Shown here: in pieces, positions 1 through 7,504 of the stretch
Layout of the letters: every line of letters starts with the position of its first letter
Position numbering within the stretch: the first letter of the stretch is position 1
Assembly (NCBI RefSeq): GCF_002954665.1
Contig: NZ_MSCM01000001.1
Location: 1,500,836-1,564,835, forward strand
DNA: 64,000 bases
Source: Polaribacter glomeratus
Lineage (GTDB): Bacteria > Bacteroidota > Bacteroidia > Flavobacteriales > Flavobacteriaceae
Direction of reading: 5' to 3'
Program-made: the position numbers and the translations under genes
Notes under the pieces: generated by a model
Seen by the model: only the letters and a program-made list of their open reading frames with translations
What the model was told of the DNA's origin: nothing
Database searches by the model: none

Positions 1-1398
1 AATTGGCGTTTTAGAATTCGATTTTTGATACGCTAGTTTCTGTTTTATTAAATCTTCCCCAGAAAGGTTTGGCATATTAATATCTAACAAAACAAGATCA
101 AAAGTTTCTTTTTGCATTTCTAAAAGCGCTTCTAACCCATCTTTTACCAGTGTATAATTAGCTTTTTCCTTTTTTAAAATATGAGCAACAATGGTTCTAT
201 TTAAGAAATTATCATCAGCAACTAAAATTTTACTGCCTACTATATAATTTTTTTCGATAATTTCTTCTGATAGATTTTCTTCATCAAAAATTGAATCATC
301 AATTTGAAAAGGAATATCAATTTGAAAAGTAGTACCAACATCAATTTTACTAGTTACAGAAATTGTACCGTTCATGGCAGAAACCAAACGTTTTACAATT
401 GCCAAACCTAAACCTGCGCCTTTATGAATTCGATTATCATCCAATTCGTTTTGTTGGTACTCTTCAAAAACAGAAGCTGCTTGACTTTTTGTCATTCCTC
501 TTCCTGTATCCGTAACTTTAAAAGAAATTTTTACATTTTTTTTATCCAAAGAAATTAGATCAACAAATGTTGAAACAGTTCCTTTTTGGGTAAATTTAAT
601 AGAATTATTTATTAAATTAGTTAGTATTTGAAGAAGTCTAACATCATCACCTAAAACAAATTTTGGTAATTTTTTTGAGCAAGAAAACATTAAGTTTATG
701 TCTAAGTCTCTATGGCTACTTTTATAATTATTTTTAAGCTGTTCTATAATGGCAATCAATTCTATAGGCGAATTACTTAACTGCAATTTACCCGCTTCTA
801 CTCTTGATAAATCTAAAATATCATCAACAATTACTTTTAAATTTTTACCAGAAATTGTTAAATATTTTAAATGCTCTTTTACCTTTTTAGAAACTTCTTC
901 TTCATTAATTAACTCTGTATAGCCAAGAATAACATTTAAAGGATTTCTAACTTCGTGACTCATCATCGCCAAAAAACGCGATTTTTCTTCATTTGCTTTG
1001 TCTGCTATTTTTCTTAATTTGTCAAGCTCAATATTTTTTTCATTTAGTTCTCTTTTTAAGAAAAAAAGATCATTTCTATTTTGGTTTAATTGTGAGGCAT
1101 ATTTATAAACATTAGTTCTGTTATGAATTAATACAAAAACTTCTTTATCAGATTTCAATAATTCAACATCAACATTATATTCTTTATTATCAGAAACAAC
1201 AACCATTGCCTCCATTAAAAAAGGGTCATTTATTTTAAGTGCTTCTAAAGTACCTTCTAAAAAAGGGCAGACAGCGTATATGGATTGATGCAACTCAAAT
1301 TCATTAAAAGCAAATTTTCCTGATACAATTTTAGTAACAACTGCTGCATGATTTGTTGTTACTTCAATAAAAAAATGTTCTATTTTTGAAATTGTCAA
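1..1398 (-). CDS. Hybrid sensor histidine kinase, C-terminus beyond window
   Basis: The gene is open to the left edge, so 466 codons are visible. After an N-terminal region of about 140 residues (possibly a divergent sensor domain, then a coiled coil) comes a HisKA domain with the phospho-accepting His in MMSHEVRNPLNVILGY. A HATPase_c domain follows, with NLINNSIKFT, DTGRGM and GAGLGLAIVK motifs, and then a receiver domain with the acceptor Asp in LVLLDINMPNLSG, cut by the edge. No membrane segment is visible, so it is probably cytoplasmic. The reading frame is continuous with the upstream GTPase gene: the GTPase stop is followed in frame by two codons and then a TTG, which is the likely start. 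The first ATG lies about 60 codons inside. It is probably co-transcribed with the three genes upstream. The kinase call is secure; the start is less so. Confidence 0.9.
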   Translation of the reverse strand, partial: MTISKIEHFFIEVTTNHAAVVTKIVSGKFAFNEFELHQSIYAVCPFLEGTLEALKINDPFLMEAMVVVSDNKEYNVDVELLKSDKEVFVLIHNRTNVYKYASQLNQNRNDLFFLKRELNEKNIELDKLRKIADKANEEKSRFLAMMSHEVRNPLNVILGYTELINEEEVSKKVKEHLKYLTISGKNLKVIVDDILDLSRVEAGKLQLSNSPIELIAIIEQLKNNYKSSHRDLDINLMFSCSKKLPKFVLGDDVRLLQILTNLINNSIKFTQKGTVSTFVDLISLDKKNVKISFKVTDTGRGMTKSQAASVFEEYQQNELDDNRIHKGAGLGLAIVKRLVSAMNGTISVTSKIDVGTTFQIDIPFQIDDSIFDEENLSEEIIEKNYIVGSKILVADDNFLNRTIVAHILKKEKANYTLVKDGLEALLEMQKETFDLVLLDINMPNLSGEDLIKQKLAYQKSNSKTPI

Positions 1399-1404
1399 TT
1401 GATT

Positions 1405-1890
1405 TTAGTTTAGGGATTGTTTTGCAAGTTCTTTAAATGCATCCTCTACATTTTCATCATCTTTTGCACTTGTAATAAGGTCTATAGAAATAGAAATCGT
1501 CTTTTTAAGTTGTTCAATTTCTTTGAAAGTAACTAAATCTTTCTTATTTCCAACAACTGTAATAGTACCTAAACCAGATAACTGCTTAACAATATCTACT
1601 TGGTTTTTTATATTATTATAAGTTTCCTCTCTGCTTAAGTCAAAAACGAACATTGCAGCACTTGATCCTAAAAAATAAGCTTTGGGTACTTTTTCATCGG
1701 CACTTGTGCCTGCAACATCCCAAATTAATAGCTTAATTTCTTCGGTATCAATTTTTATAATTTTTGAACTAACTCTTACGCCTATTGTACTAATATATTC
1801 TTCAGAAAATTCATTGAGAACAAACCTTCTTATTAACGAAGTTTTCCCGACTCCAAAATTTCCTACCAATAAAACTTTTTTTGCAATCAT
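1405..1890 (-). CDS. Small Ras/Rab-like GTPase
   Basis: This 161-residue protein is a minimal small-GTPase domain. The P-loop is at 10-17 (GNFGVGKT), a switch-I Thr is near 35, G3 is DVAG at 58-61, G4 is NKKD at 115-118 and G5 is SAK at 141-143. The residue after DVAG is Thr62, where Ras and Rab have the catalytic Gln, so intrinsic hydrolysis may be weak and a partner may be needed to stimulate it. There is no C-terminal Cys for lipid attachment. It sits in a probable operon between a possible roadblock-like protein (20 bases upstream) and a hybrid histidine kinase (6 bases downstream), which suggests a signalling or polarity switch. That role is inference; MglA-like GTPases paired with roadblock proteins are the known precedent. 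Confidence 0.88.
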   Translation of the reverse strand: MIAKKVLLVGNFGVGKTSLIRRFVLNEFSEEYISTIGVRVSSKIIKIDTEEIKLLIWDVAGTSADEKVPKAYFLGSSAAMFVFDLSREETYNNIKNQVDIVKQLSGLGTITVVGNKKDLVTFKEIEQLKKTISISIDLITSAKDDENVEDAFKELAKQSLN

Positions 1891-1910
1891 TAAGTGAGTT
1901 TGAATAAACT

Positions 1911-2720
1911 TTATTCGGTTTTAATTAGTGTTTTTTGAATGATACTATTTAGTTTTTCTTCATCTGTGAGGTAACTTCTATCTCTTAAAATAATTTCTGC
2001 TAAATTATTAATATTATCGAGTAGCTCTTCTTCAAAATCTGAACTTATTACTCCGGATGTAGCAATTGCAATATAAATTGTTTTAAAATTTTGAATAGAT
2101 AATTGGAAGTTTTCAAATTTAATATCTTCTATATCTTGACCGTCTTTAGAAAAAGAGTCTTTTGCAAAAGACTTAATAGCTGTTAACATGCCCGAAACCA
2201 TGTCTTTATCGGCAATATTACCTCTAGAATAATTACCTGCTAATAAACCAGAATCTTTATTGATGACAAAAACTTCTTCTATAATTGGCTCAAAAACTTC
2301 TTGCAAAACATCATCTGCATCGGTTCTTTTACCTTTAAATAAGCGTTTTATAATTTGTGAAATAGAAAACTTATCGTTAATTGTTTGATTGATACTTTCT
2401 GTAAGTTTAGTGATTTCTGCAATAATAAATTTCTTAACCAACTTACCCATAATTGGGTAAAGTGCTTCTACTACTTCGTCTTGAGAATCTCTAATTTGAA
2501 TTTTAATAGTTTCTGTAATGGTTTTACCAAAATATTTAGGAAAATTCTCTTTTAAATCTTCTATTTTTTCGTCGACTACAGGAGCAACTTTAACCTTAAA
2601 CTTTTCACGTTCAAGGTATTCATCTCTTAATATATTAAAGTCTTTTCTGTCATCAGCTAAAAGAAGTTCTTTGAGTAACTCAAAACGATTGTCTTTATGA
2701 TCTACAGTCGTTTTCTCCAT
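1911..2720 (-). CDS. Conserved protein with possible roadblock/longin-like domain
   Basis: This is a 269-residue soluble protein with no signal peptide. The N-terminal half (about 1-140) is charged and helical. From about 150 to 245 there is an alternating strand/helix pattern: VFVINKDSGLLAG, then a helix around MVSGMLTAIKSFAKDSF, then strands near FENFQLSIQ and TIYIAIATSGVI. This resembles the roadblock/LC7 or longin folds that bind small GTPases, but the resemblance is by eye only. The gene starts where the upstream coiled-coil gene ends (adjacent, no gap) and lies 20 bases before the Rab-like GTPase gene. That context supports a GTPase-regulator role, which remains inference. Confidence 0.6.
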   Translation of the reverse strand: MEKTTVDHKDNRFELLKELLLADDRKDFNILRDEYLEREKFKVKVAPVVDEKIEDLKENFPKYFGKTITETIKIQIRDSQDEVVEALYPIMGKLVKKFIIAEITKLTESINQTINDKFSISQIIKRLFKGKRTDADDVLQEVFEPIIEEVFVINKDSGLLAGNYSRGNIADKDMVSGMLTAIKSFAKDSFSKDGQDIEDIKFENFQLSIQNFKTIYIAIATSGVISSDFEEELLDNINNLAEIILRDRSYLTDEEKLNSIIQKTLIKTE

Positions 2721-3080
2721 CTATTCTTGCAACATCAATGCTATTTTCTCTAAGGCTTTACCAAGTTTTCTTCTATCTGCTTTTTCGTCATCTAAATCTG
2801 CCAATCTTCTGTCTAGATCTTCGCTTAAATCTTGAAATTTATGATCCATTAAGCTTTCTAAATCTGCTAATTTGTTTTCAAGTTGAGAAACAGATTCTGC
2901 TAAATTACTTTTTGTTTGATTTTCTAATGCTTTTAATTTATCGTAAACATCTGCAAATTCCGTATTATATTGTAAAATATTTTCACCAAAAATAAGGTCT
3001 CTTACTGCTGCTATTCTAGTATCAACTTGTTGCTGTTGTTTTATTTCTCCTTCGTTTTCTTGTTGAGGGTCTTTGGCCAT
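2721..3080 (-). CDS. Small coiled-coil protein, first gene of GTPase operon
   Basis: This is a 119-residue hydrophilic protein. The N-terminus is rich in Gln and Glu. From about residue 45 to the end there is heptad-like spacing of Leu, with many Leu/Asp/Glu/Lys residues (DLDRRLADLDDEKADRRKL), which predicts a long coiled coil. There are no Cys residues, signal peptide or membrane segments. It is directly followed by the possible roadblock-like gene without a gap and preceded by a well-formed Bacteroidota promoter, so it probably heads the operon. It may act as an oligomerising scaffold for the GTPase module. I do not recognise a named family. Confidence 0.7.
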   Translation of the reverse strand: MAKDPQQENEGEIKQQQQVDTRIAAVRDLIFGENILQYNTEFADVYDKLKALENQTKSNLAESVSQLENKLADLESLMDHKFQDLSEDLDRRLADLDDEKADRRKLGKALEKIALMLQE

Positions 3081-3142
3081 AGGGAATCAATTTTTAATTA
3101 GTGCTAGTAAATTTTTTGAGCTAAAAAAGCTAGTGTTACAGA

Positions 3143-3172
3143 CAAATATACATTAAAAAATAATTTATCAAA
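3143..3172 (-). promoter_or_regulatory. Bacteroidota-type promoter for the GTPase/kinase operon
   Basis: On the minus strand, TTTG (3172-3169) is followed after 18 bases by TATATTTG (3150-3143). This matches the primary sigma consensus TTTG/TAnnTTTG at close to the usual spacing. It lies about 65 bases upstream of the coiled-coil gene and just after the stop of the MBL-fold gene, so the four downstream genes probably have their own promoter. Confidence 0.65.
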
Positions 3173-3173
3173 T

Positions 3174-3956
3174 CTAAATACTTAATTTTAAGCCATCATA
3201 GGCTAAAAAAACATTTTTAGGTAGTGTTTTAGAAACATGAGAATGAAAACCTAATTTATGACTAATATGGGTAAAATATGCTTTTTTAGGTTTAATTTCT
3301 TTTACAAATTCTAATGCTTCTTCTAAATTAAAGTGGGTTGGATGCGCCTCTTGGCGCAATGCATTTATGACTAAAACATCTAAGTTTTTAAGTTTTTCTT
3401 TTTCTGATTTTACAATCGATTTTACATCTGTTAAATATGCAAAATCTTGAAACCTATAAGCTACTACAGGTAAATTACCATGCATTACGTCAATAGGGAT
3501 AACTTGAACTCCATCAATTGTAAAAGGTAAGTTATTTACAATTGTAGGTTGTACACTTGGCGCTCCTGGATATCTATTTTCTTTGCTAAAAATGTACTCG
3601 AAACGCTTTTCTAGACTTTGCAATGTTTTCTGATTTAAATAAATAGGCATCTCACCAATTTTATAACAAAAAGGTCGCAAATCATCGATACCTGCTGTAT
3701 GATCTGAGTGCTCGTGCGTAAATAAAACGCCATTCACTAATTCTACATTTTCTCGCAACATTTGTTGTCTAAAATCTGGACCACAATCAATTATATAAGA
3801 AACTTCATCCCAAGAAATTAAAATAGAAGAACGTAAACGTTTGTCTTTTTGGTCTTTAGACAGGCAAACAGGGTCTTTACTCGCTATCATTGGTATTCCT
3901 TGCGAAGTGCCTGTGCCTAAAAAAGTAATCTTTAAGAGTTTTTTATCATTTTTCAT
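3174..3956 (-). CDS. MBL-fold metal-dependent hydrolase (PhnP-like)
   Basis: This 260-residue protein belongs to the metallo-beta-lactamase fold. It begins with the strand and loop LGTGTSQGIPMI, has the Zn-binding signature THEHSDHTAGI near residues 80-90, a second metal His in DVMHGNLPV near 157-165, an Asp in YLTDVKS near 176, and a C-terminal FTHISH. Length and the TGTSQG opening fit the PhnP-like/phosphodiesterase branch rather than RNase Z or glyoxalase II. No signal peptide, so it is cytoplasmic. The substrate cannot be read from sequence. It is transcribed away from the 484-residue protein gene. Confidence 0.85.
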   Translation of the reverse strand: MKNDKKLLKITFLGTGTSQGIPMIASKDPVCLSKDQKDKRLRSSILISWDEVSYIIDCGPDFRQQMLRENVELVNGVLFTHEHSDHTAGIDDLRPFCYKIGEMPIYLNQKTLQSLEKRFEYIFSKENRYPGAPSVQPTIVNNLPFTIDGVQVIPIDVMHGNLPVVAYRFQDFAYLTDVKSIVKSEKEKLKNLDVLVINALRQEAHPTHFNLEEALEFVKEIKPKKAYFTHISHKLGFHSHVSKTLPKNVFLAYDGLKLSI

Positions 3957-3977
3957 TAAAACAAAAGTAAGATAAAA

Positions 3978-4010
3978 ATTGACTGATAGTATTGTAATTC
4001 CTTACATTTG
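3978..4010 (+). promoter_or_regulatory. Bacteroidota-type promoter
   Basis: ATTG at 3978-3981 is followed after 21 bases by TACATTTG at 4003-4010, which matches the -33/-7 pattern of Bacteroidota primary promoters. The start codon of the downstream 484-residue protein gene is 22 bases further on. Confidence 0.6.
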
Positions 4011-4032
4011 TTAAGATTTAAAACATCCATAT

Positions 4033-5487
4033 ATGGCAATTTCTTTAAGAGGAGATCAAGAAATTAGTAGCGTACCAACTATTAAGAGTAAAGCATTAAG
4101 AATAAATTTAAACACAGATATTTACGGAACTTTTGCAGAAATTGGTGCAGGTCAAGAAACTGCACGTAATTTTTTTAGATCTGGTGCTGCTTCTGGTACA
4201 ATTGCAAAAGCAATGAGTGCTTATGATAAAGATTTTTCTGATGCTATTTATGGTATGGAAGAAGACAAACGTTATGTTACACAACCGCGTTTACAGACCA
4301 TGTTACGCCACGAAATTGATTTAATTGAAGATAGATTAAGCAGACAAAAACATCCAGATAAATTATTCTTTAGTTATGCAAATACGGTAACTACGATCGA
4401 TTTTGCTAGACAATTTAAAGGTCATGGTTGGGTTGGTATTCGCTTTCAATTAGATCCTTTAGAAGGCTATAATGAAATTGTTTTACACTTGCGTTTTAAA
4501 GAAACGGATGCTCGTTTACAACAAGAAACGCTTGGTGCTCTGGGTGTAAATCTTATTTATGGCGCTTTTTATTTAAATGATAGTCCAAAAGAATTGGTAA
4601 AATCTTTTTATGATAACTTAGGAAATCATCAAATAGAGATTGATATGGTTAATTTCTCTGGCCCACGTTTTATGTATGTAGACAACAGATTAATGAGTCT
4701 ACAATTACTTAAAAATGGAATGACAAATGCCGTAATGTTCGGTCCGGACGGAAACAATTTATTACCTGCACAAGTACTGTATAAAAAAAATATTTTAGCC
4801 TTACGTGGTAGTTTTAGACCCGTTACAAAGGTTAATATGGATATGTTTGAACTGTCTAAAAAAATGTTTTTAGCAGAAAATAAAGTAGAAGAGAAAAATA
4901 CTCAAATTATATTCGAAATCACTTTAAGTAATTTAACCAATGAAGGTAAAATTAATGAAAGAGATTTTCTTGATAGAGCAGAGTTACTGTGTTCTTTAGG
5001 TCAGAATGTACTGATTACCAGTTTTCAACAATACTTTAAATTGGTAGAATATTTTAGTGAATTTACTAAAGAAAGAATGGCTTTAGCAATGGGAGTCTAT
5101 AACCTCATTCAGATTTTTGACGAAAAATATTATAGAGACTTAAGCGGTGGCGTATTAGAAGCTTTTGGTAAATTATTTTATCGAGACCTAAAGGTATACA
5201 TGTATCCTTATCTTAACCAAGCTTCTGGCGAATATATAAATAGCGAAAACTTAAAAGTACATCCAAGAATGAAGGAACTTTATAAGTACTTTAAAAATAA
5301 TGGAAAACTTTTAGACATTAAAGATTTTGATAAAGATATTTTAGACATCTTTTCTAGAACTGTTTTAAAAATGATTATGGATGGCGAAAAAGGATGGGAA
5401 GAAATGTTGCCAGCCGGAATTGCTGATACAATTAAACAAAAACGTTTGTTTGGATACTCTAGAACTAGAACTAAAAACAATAGTTAA
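4033..5487 (+). CDS. Conserved Bacteroidota protein of unknown function, 484 aa
   Basis: This is a large soluble protein with no signal peptide or membrane helix, so it should be cytoplasmic. It starts MAISLRGDQEISSVPT and contains conserved-looking stretches such as FAEIGAGQETARNFFR, GTIAKAMSAYDKDFSDAIYG and NILALRGSFRPVTKVNMD. I recognise it as a widely shared flavobacterial protein. Close relatives are, as I recall, often auto-named TonB-dependent receptor or nicotinate-nucleotide adenylyltransferase. Neither name fits: there is no plug/barrel or signal peptide and no HxGH nucleotidyl-transferase motif. No function can be given. It has its own promoter upstream and is followed 58 bases later by an ECF sigma gene with a separate predicted promoter. 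Confidence 0.8.
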   Translation: MAISLRGDQEISSVPTIKSKALRINLNTDIYGTFAEIGAGQETARNFFRSGAASGTIAKAMSAYDKDFSDAIYGMEEDKRYVTQPRLQTMLRHEIDLIEDRLSRQKHPDKLFFSYANTVTTIDFARQFKGHGWVGIRFQLDPLEGYNEIVLHLRFKETDARLQQETLGALGVNLIYGAFYLNDSPKELVKSFYDNLGNHQIEIDMVNFSGPRFMYVDNRLMSLQLLKNGMTNAVMFGPDGNNLLPAQVLYKKNILALRGSFRPVTKVNMDMFELSKKMFLAENKVEEKNTQIIFEITLSNLTNEGKINERDFLDRAELLCSLGQNVLITSFQQYFKLVEYFSEFTKERMALAMGVYNLIQIFDEKYYRDLSGGVLEAFGKLFYRDLKVYMYPYLNQASGEYINSENLKVHPRMKELYKYFKNNGKLLDIKDFDKDILDIFSRTVLKMIMDGEKGWEEMLPAGIADTIKQKRLFGYSRTRTKNNS

Positions 5488-5503
5488 AACAAAACTTTAA
5501 TTA

Positions 5504-5529
5504 AACCTTTATACTTTTTTTCTGTCTAA
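5504..5529 (+). promoter_or_regulatory. Candidate ECF-sigma promoter before the sigma gene
   Basis: AACCTT (5504-5509), 14 bases, then GTCTAA (5524-5529). The same two boxes with exactly the same spacing recur before the next gene (6094-6119). GTCTA-type -10 boxes are typical of ECF sigma targets, so autoregulation of the sigma operon is the simplest reading. Confidence 0.5.
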
Positions 5530-5545
5530 CTTAAAACAATGTTTT

Positions 5546-6094
5546 TTGACTGACGAGATTACTTTTATAGCAGAACTTAAAAACAATAAAACCAAAGAAA
5601 AAGCGTTTCGATTACTAATTTCGAAATACAAAGAACGCTTATATTGGCACATTCGTAAAATTGTCATTAGTCATGACGATGCAGATGATGTCTTGCAAAA
5701 TACTTTTATCAAAATATTTAAAAATATAGATAAATTTAACGAGCAAAGTAAACTCTATTCTTGGATGTATAGAATTGCTACGAACGAATCTATTACCTTT
5801 ATCAACAAAAGAGCAAAAGATAGAAGTGTTGATATCTCTGATTATCATCAACAACTTGCATCTACTTTAGAAAGTGACATCTACTTTACAGGCAATGAAA
5901 TTCAAGTTATTTTACAAAAAGCCATCGCAACGCTACCTCAAAAACAGCAATTGGTTTTTAACATGAAATATTTTGATGAAATAAAATATAATGAAATGTC
6001 AGAAATTTTAGAAACTTCTGTTGGAGCATTAAAAGCTTCTTATTTTCATGCAGTTAAAAAAATTGAAAATTATATAAAAACACAAACAAATTAA
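5546..6094 (+). CDS. ECF-family RNA polymerase sigma factor
   Basis: This is a 182-residue sigma-70 family protein of the extracytoplasmic-function type. Region 2 spans about 20-90, with the core-binding signature DADDVLQNTFIKIFKNIDKF and YSWMYRIATNESITFIN. Region 4 spans about 125-178, with LPQKQQLVFNMKYFDEIKYNEMSEIL and a helix-turn-helix ending in ALKASYFHAVKKIENYI. Translation probably starts at TTG 5546; no in-frame ATG precedes region 2. It is followed by a single-pass membrane protein that looks like its anti-sigma factor and by a secreted Spy/CpxP-like protein, so it probably responds to an envelope signal. Confidence 0.92.
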   Translation: MTDEITFIAELKNNKTKEKAFRLLISKYKERLYWHIRKIVISHDDADDVLQNTFIKIFKNIDKFNEQSKLYSWMYRIATNESITFINKRAKDRSVDISDYHQQLASTLESDIYFTGNEIQVILQKAIATLPQKQQLVFNMKYFDEIKYNEMSEILETSVGALKASYFHAVKKIENYIKTQTN

Positions 6095-6119
6095 ACCTTT
6101 ATATAAAGTAAAGGTCTAA
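6094..6119 (+). promoter_or_regulatory. Second candidate ECF-sigma promoter
   Basis: AACCTT (6094-6099), 14 bases, then GTCTAA (6114-6119), identical in boxes and spacing to the site at 5504-5529. It begins on the last base of the sigma-gene stop codon and ends 6 bases before the next ATG, so a transcript from it would be nearly leaderless. Confidence 0.5.
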
Positions 6120-6125
6120 GTAATA

Positions 6126-6665
6126 ATGGATAAAGAAATTAAAAATAGCGTAAATTACATCAGTAAAAAAACTTGCATAAATACTGGTTTTTCAACTCCT
6201 GCAGATTATTTTAATAAATTAGAAGCTGTTATTGACGCAAAATTATCAGAAAAAAAACTTCCTAAAGAAAATGGTTTTAAAACGCCTGATAACTATTTTA
6301 ACACAATAGAAAACAGTGTTTTATCAAAAGTTTTACCATCAGCAAAAGAAGTTAAAATTATTTCTTTTAAAGACAGAGTTTTAAAATTGATTCCTTACGC
6401 AGCCGCTGCTTCTATTATTTTATTTATAGGCTTAAATTCTTTTGTCTTTAAGACTGATGAAGAACTTACTATGGATTCACTCTCTGATGTTGAGATTGAA
6501 TATTGGCTTGATTCTAATACACTTTTTACAAACGATATAAGTATTGTTTTAGAAGATGATCTTTTAGAAGAAAATGACTTCTATTTTACTACAATTAAAG
6601 ATGAGACTATAGAAGATTATATAAACTCTATAGATAACATCGCTTTATTTAATGAAATAAATTAA
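6126..6665 (+). CDS. Probable membrane anti-sigma factor
   Basis: This 179-residue protein has one membrane segment at about 90-108 (YAAAASIILFIGLNSFVF). Before it is a cytoplasmic part with two copies of a motif, GFSTPADYFNKLE at 21-33 and GFKTPDNYFNTIE at 50-62. After it is a very acidic tail rich in Asp and Glu with no clear fold. The position just after an ECF sigma gene, the single TM and the N-in topology suggest an anti-sigma factor, but it lacks the zinc-binding HxxxCxxC motif of ZAS proteins. The motif duplication may make the sigma-binding surface. The role is inferred from context. Confidence 0.65.
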   Translation: MDKEIKNSVNYISKKTCINTGFSTPADYFNKLEAVIDAKLSEKKLPKENGFKTPDNYFNTIENSVLSKVLPSAKEVKIISFKDRVLKLIPYAAAASIILFIGLNSFVFKTDEELTMDSLSDVEIEYWLDSNTLFTNDISIVLEDDLLEENDFYFTTIKDETIEDYINSIDNIALFNEIN

Positions 6666-6676
6666 AAATTTAGACC

Positions 6677-7126
6677 ATGAAAAATTTAATAACCTTTATA
6701 TGTATTAGCTTTTTTTGTATGCTTTCTATTTCTGCTCAGCATAACGAAGCCGCTAGAGAAAAAATTAAAGCTCTTAAAATATCTTACTTAACAGAGAAAT
6801 TAAACTTAACACCAGAAGAGGCACAAAAGTTTTGGCCAATTTACAATGCTTATGATCAAGAGCAGCAAGCGTTAAGAAGCAAACAAAGATCTGAACTAAA
6901 AAAATCTCTAAAAAATAGTGATGAAGTTGAAGCTTTAAATGAAACGGATGCCGAAAAATTAGTAATGCTAAAATTATCTATTGATAGACAATTACACGAA
7001 TCTCAAAAAGATTTTGTTAGTAAAGTAAAACAGGTAATTTCGTTCAAAAAAATAATACAACTCCATGTTGCAGAAATGGAGTTTGGTAGAAAATTAATGT
7101 CTAAATACAGACATAAAAAAGATTAA
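6677..7126 (+). CDS. Periplasmic Spy/CpxP-like helical protein
   Basis: This is a 149-residue secreted protein. Residues 1-20 form a signal peptide ending ISAQ. The mature part is charged and helical, with LTEKLNLTPEEAQKFWPIYNAY near 35-55. That LTPEEAQKFWPIY pattern is typical of the sensor-of-ECF-RNAP proteins found after flavobacterial sigma/anti-sigma pairs, which resemble the Spy and CpxP chaperones. It lies 11 bases after the membrane protein gene and is probably co-transcribed. The role is likely to sense or buffer envelope stress. Confidence 0.75.
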   Translation: MKNLITFICISFFCMLSISAQHNEAAREKIKALKISYLTEKLNLTPEEAQKFWPIYNAYDQEQQALRSKQRSELKKSLKNSDEVEALNETDAEKLVMLKLSIDRQLHESQKDFVSKVKQVISFKKIIQLHVAEMEFGRKLMSKYRHKKD

Positions 7127-7146
7127 AACAAATATTTTAAAAACAT

Positions 7147-7185
7147 AAAAAAAAGGAAGCAATAATTGCCTCCTTTTTTTTATTC
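7147..7185. terminator. Bidirectional terminator between convergent genes
   Basis: An A-run, then GGAAGCAAT, a TA loop, ATTGCCTCC and a T-run form a stem with one mismatch. A- and T-runs on both sides let it serve both the plus-strand ECF cluster and the minus-strand 64-residue gene. Confidence 0.75.
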
Positions 7186-7374
7186 TATTAATCTCATACA
7201 AACAAACAATTCTGGCTTGTTTGCTGTAAATTGTTTTAACCAAATTGTTAACTCTTTTATCTCGAAAGGTAACAGCATTTTTAAAGCTTTTCCTAATTCT
7301 TTACAAAATAAATCTGAATTAAAGCTCACTTTTTTTAGCACAGTTATCGTGTACTCAAACATTGCTCTAGCCAT
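7180..7374 (-). CDS. Small conserved flavobacterial protein, 64 aa
   Basis: This is a 64-residue protein with no signal peptide or membrane helix. It is basic at the start (MARAMFEYTITVLKKVSF) and then amphipathic, with LFCKELGKALKMLLPFEIKEL in the middle. I chose this strand over the overlapping plus-strand frame because it has the look of a small protein conserved in flavobacteria. The opposite frame begins inside the terminator and has an unordered composition. The stop lies at the edge of the bidirectional terminator. Function unknown. Confidence 0.65.
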   Translation of the reverse strand: MARAMFEYTITVLKKVSFNSDLFCKELGKALKMLLPFEIKELTIWLKQFTANKPELFVCMRLIE

Positions 7375-7440
7375 CTTTAAAAAATTAAATTGTTTATTAT
7401 TAGAACGTAAACTAAATCATTTTAGTATATAAATCAAATT

Positions 7441-7482
7441 TAATAAAAAAACCAACATCTTTTACAAATGTTGGTCTTAAAA
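7441..7482 (-). terminator. Terminator after the 86-residue protein gene
   Basis: Arms ACCAACAT (7451-7458) and ATGTTGGT (7468-7475) are perfect. Read on the minus strand the stem is followed by a T-run (complement of 7443-7450), as expected for intrinsic termination of the gene ending at 7505. Confidence 0.75.
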
Positions 7483-7504
7483 TTTTGTTTAGAAATTGTT
7501 AAAT

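Noticed and set aside
4033..5487. TonB-dependent receptor or nucleotidyl-transferase label for the 484-residue protein
   Set aside because: No signal peptide, plug or barrel, and no HxGH motif.
7166..7432. Plus-strand frame of 88 codons
   Set aside because: It opposes the 64-residue minus-strand gene, begins inside a terminator and has unconvincing composition.
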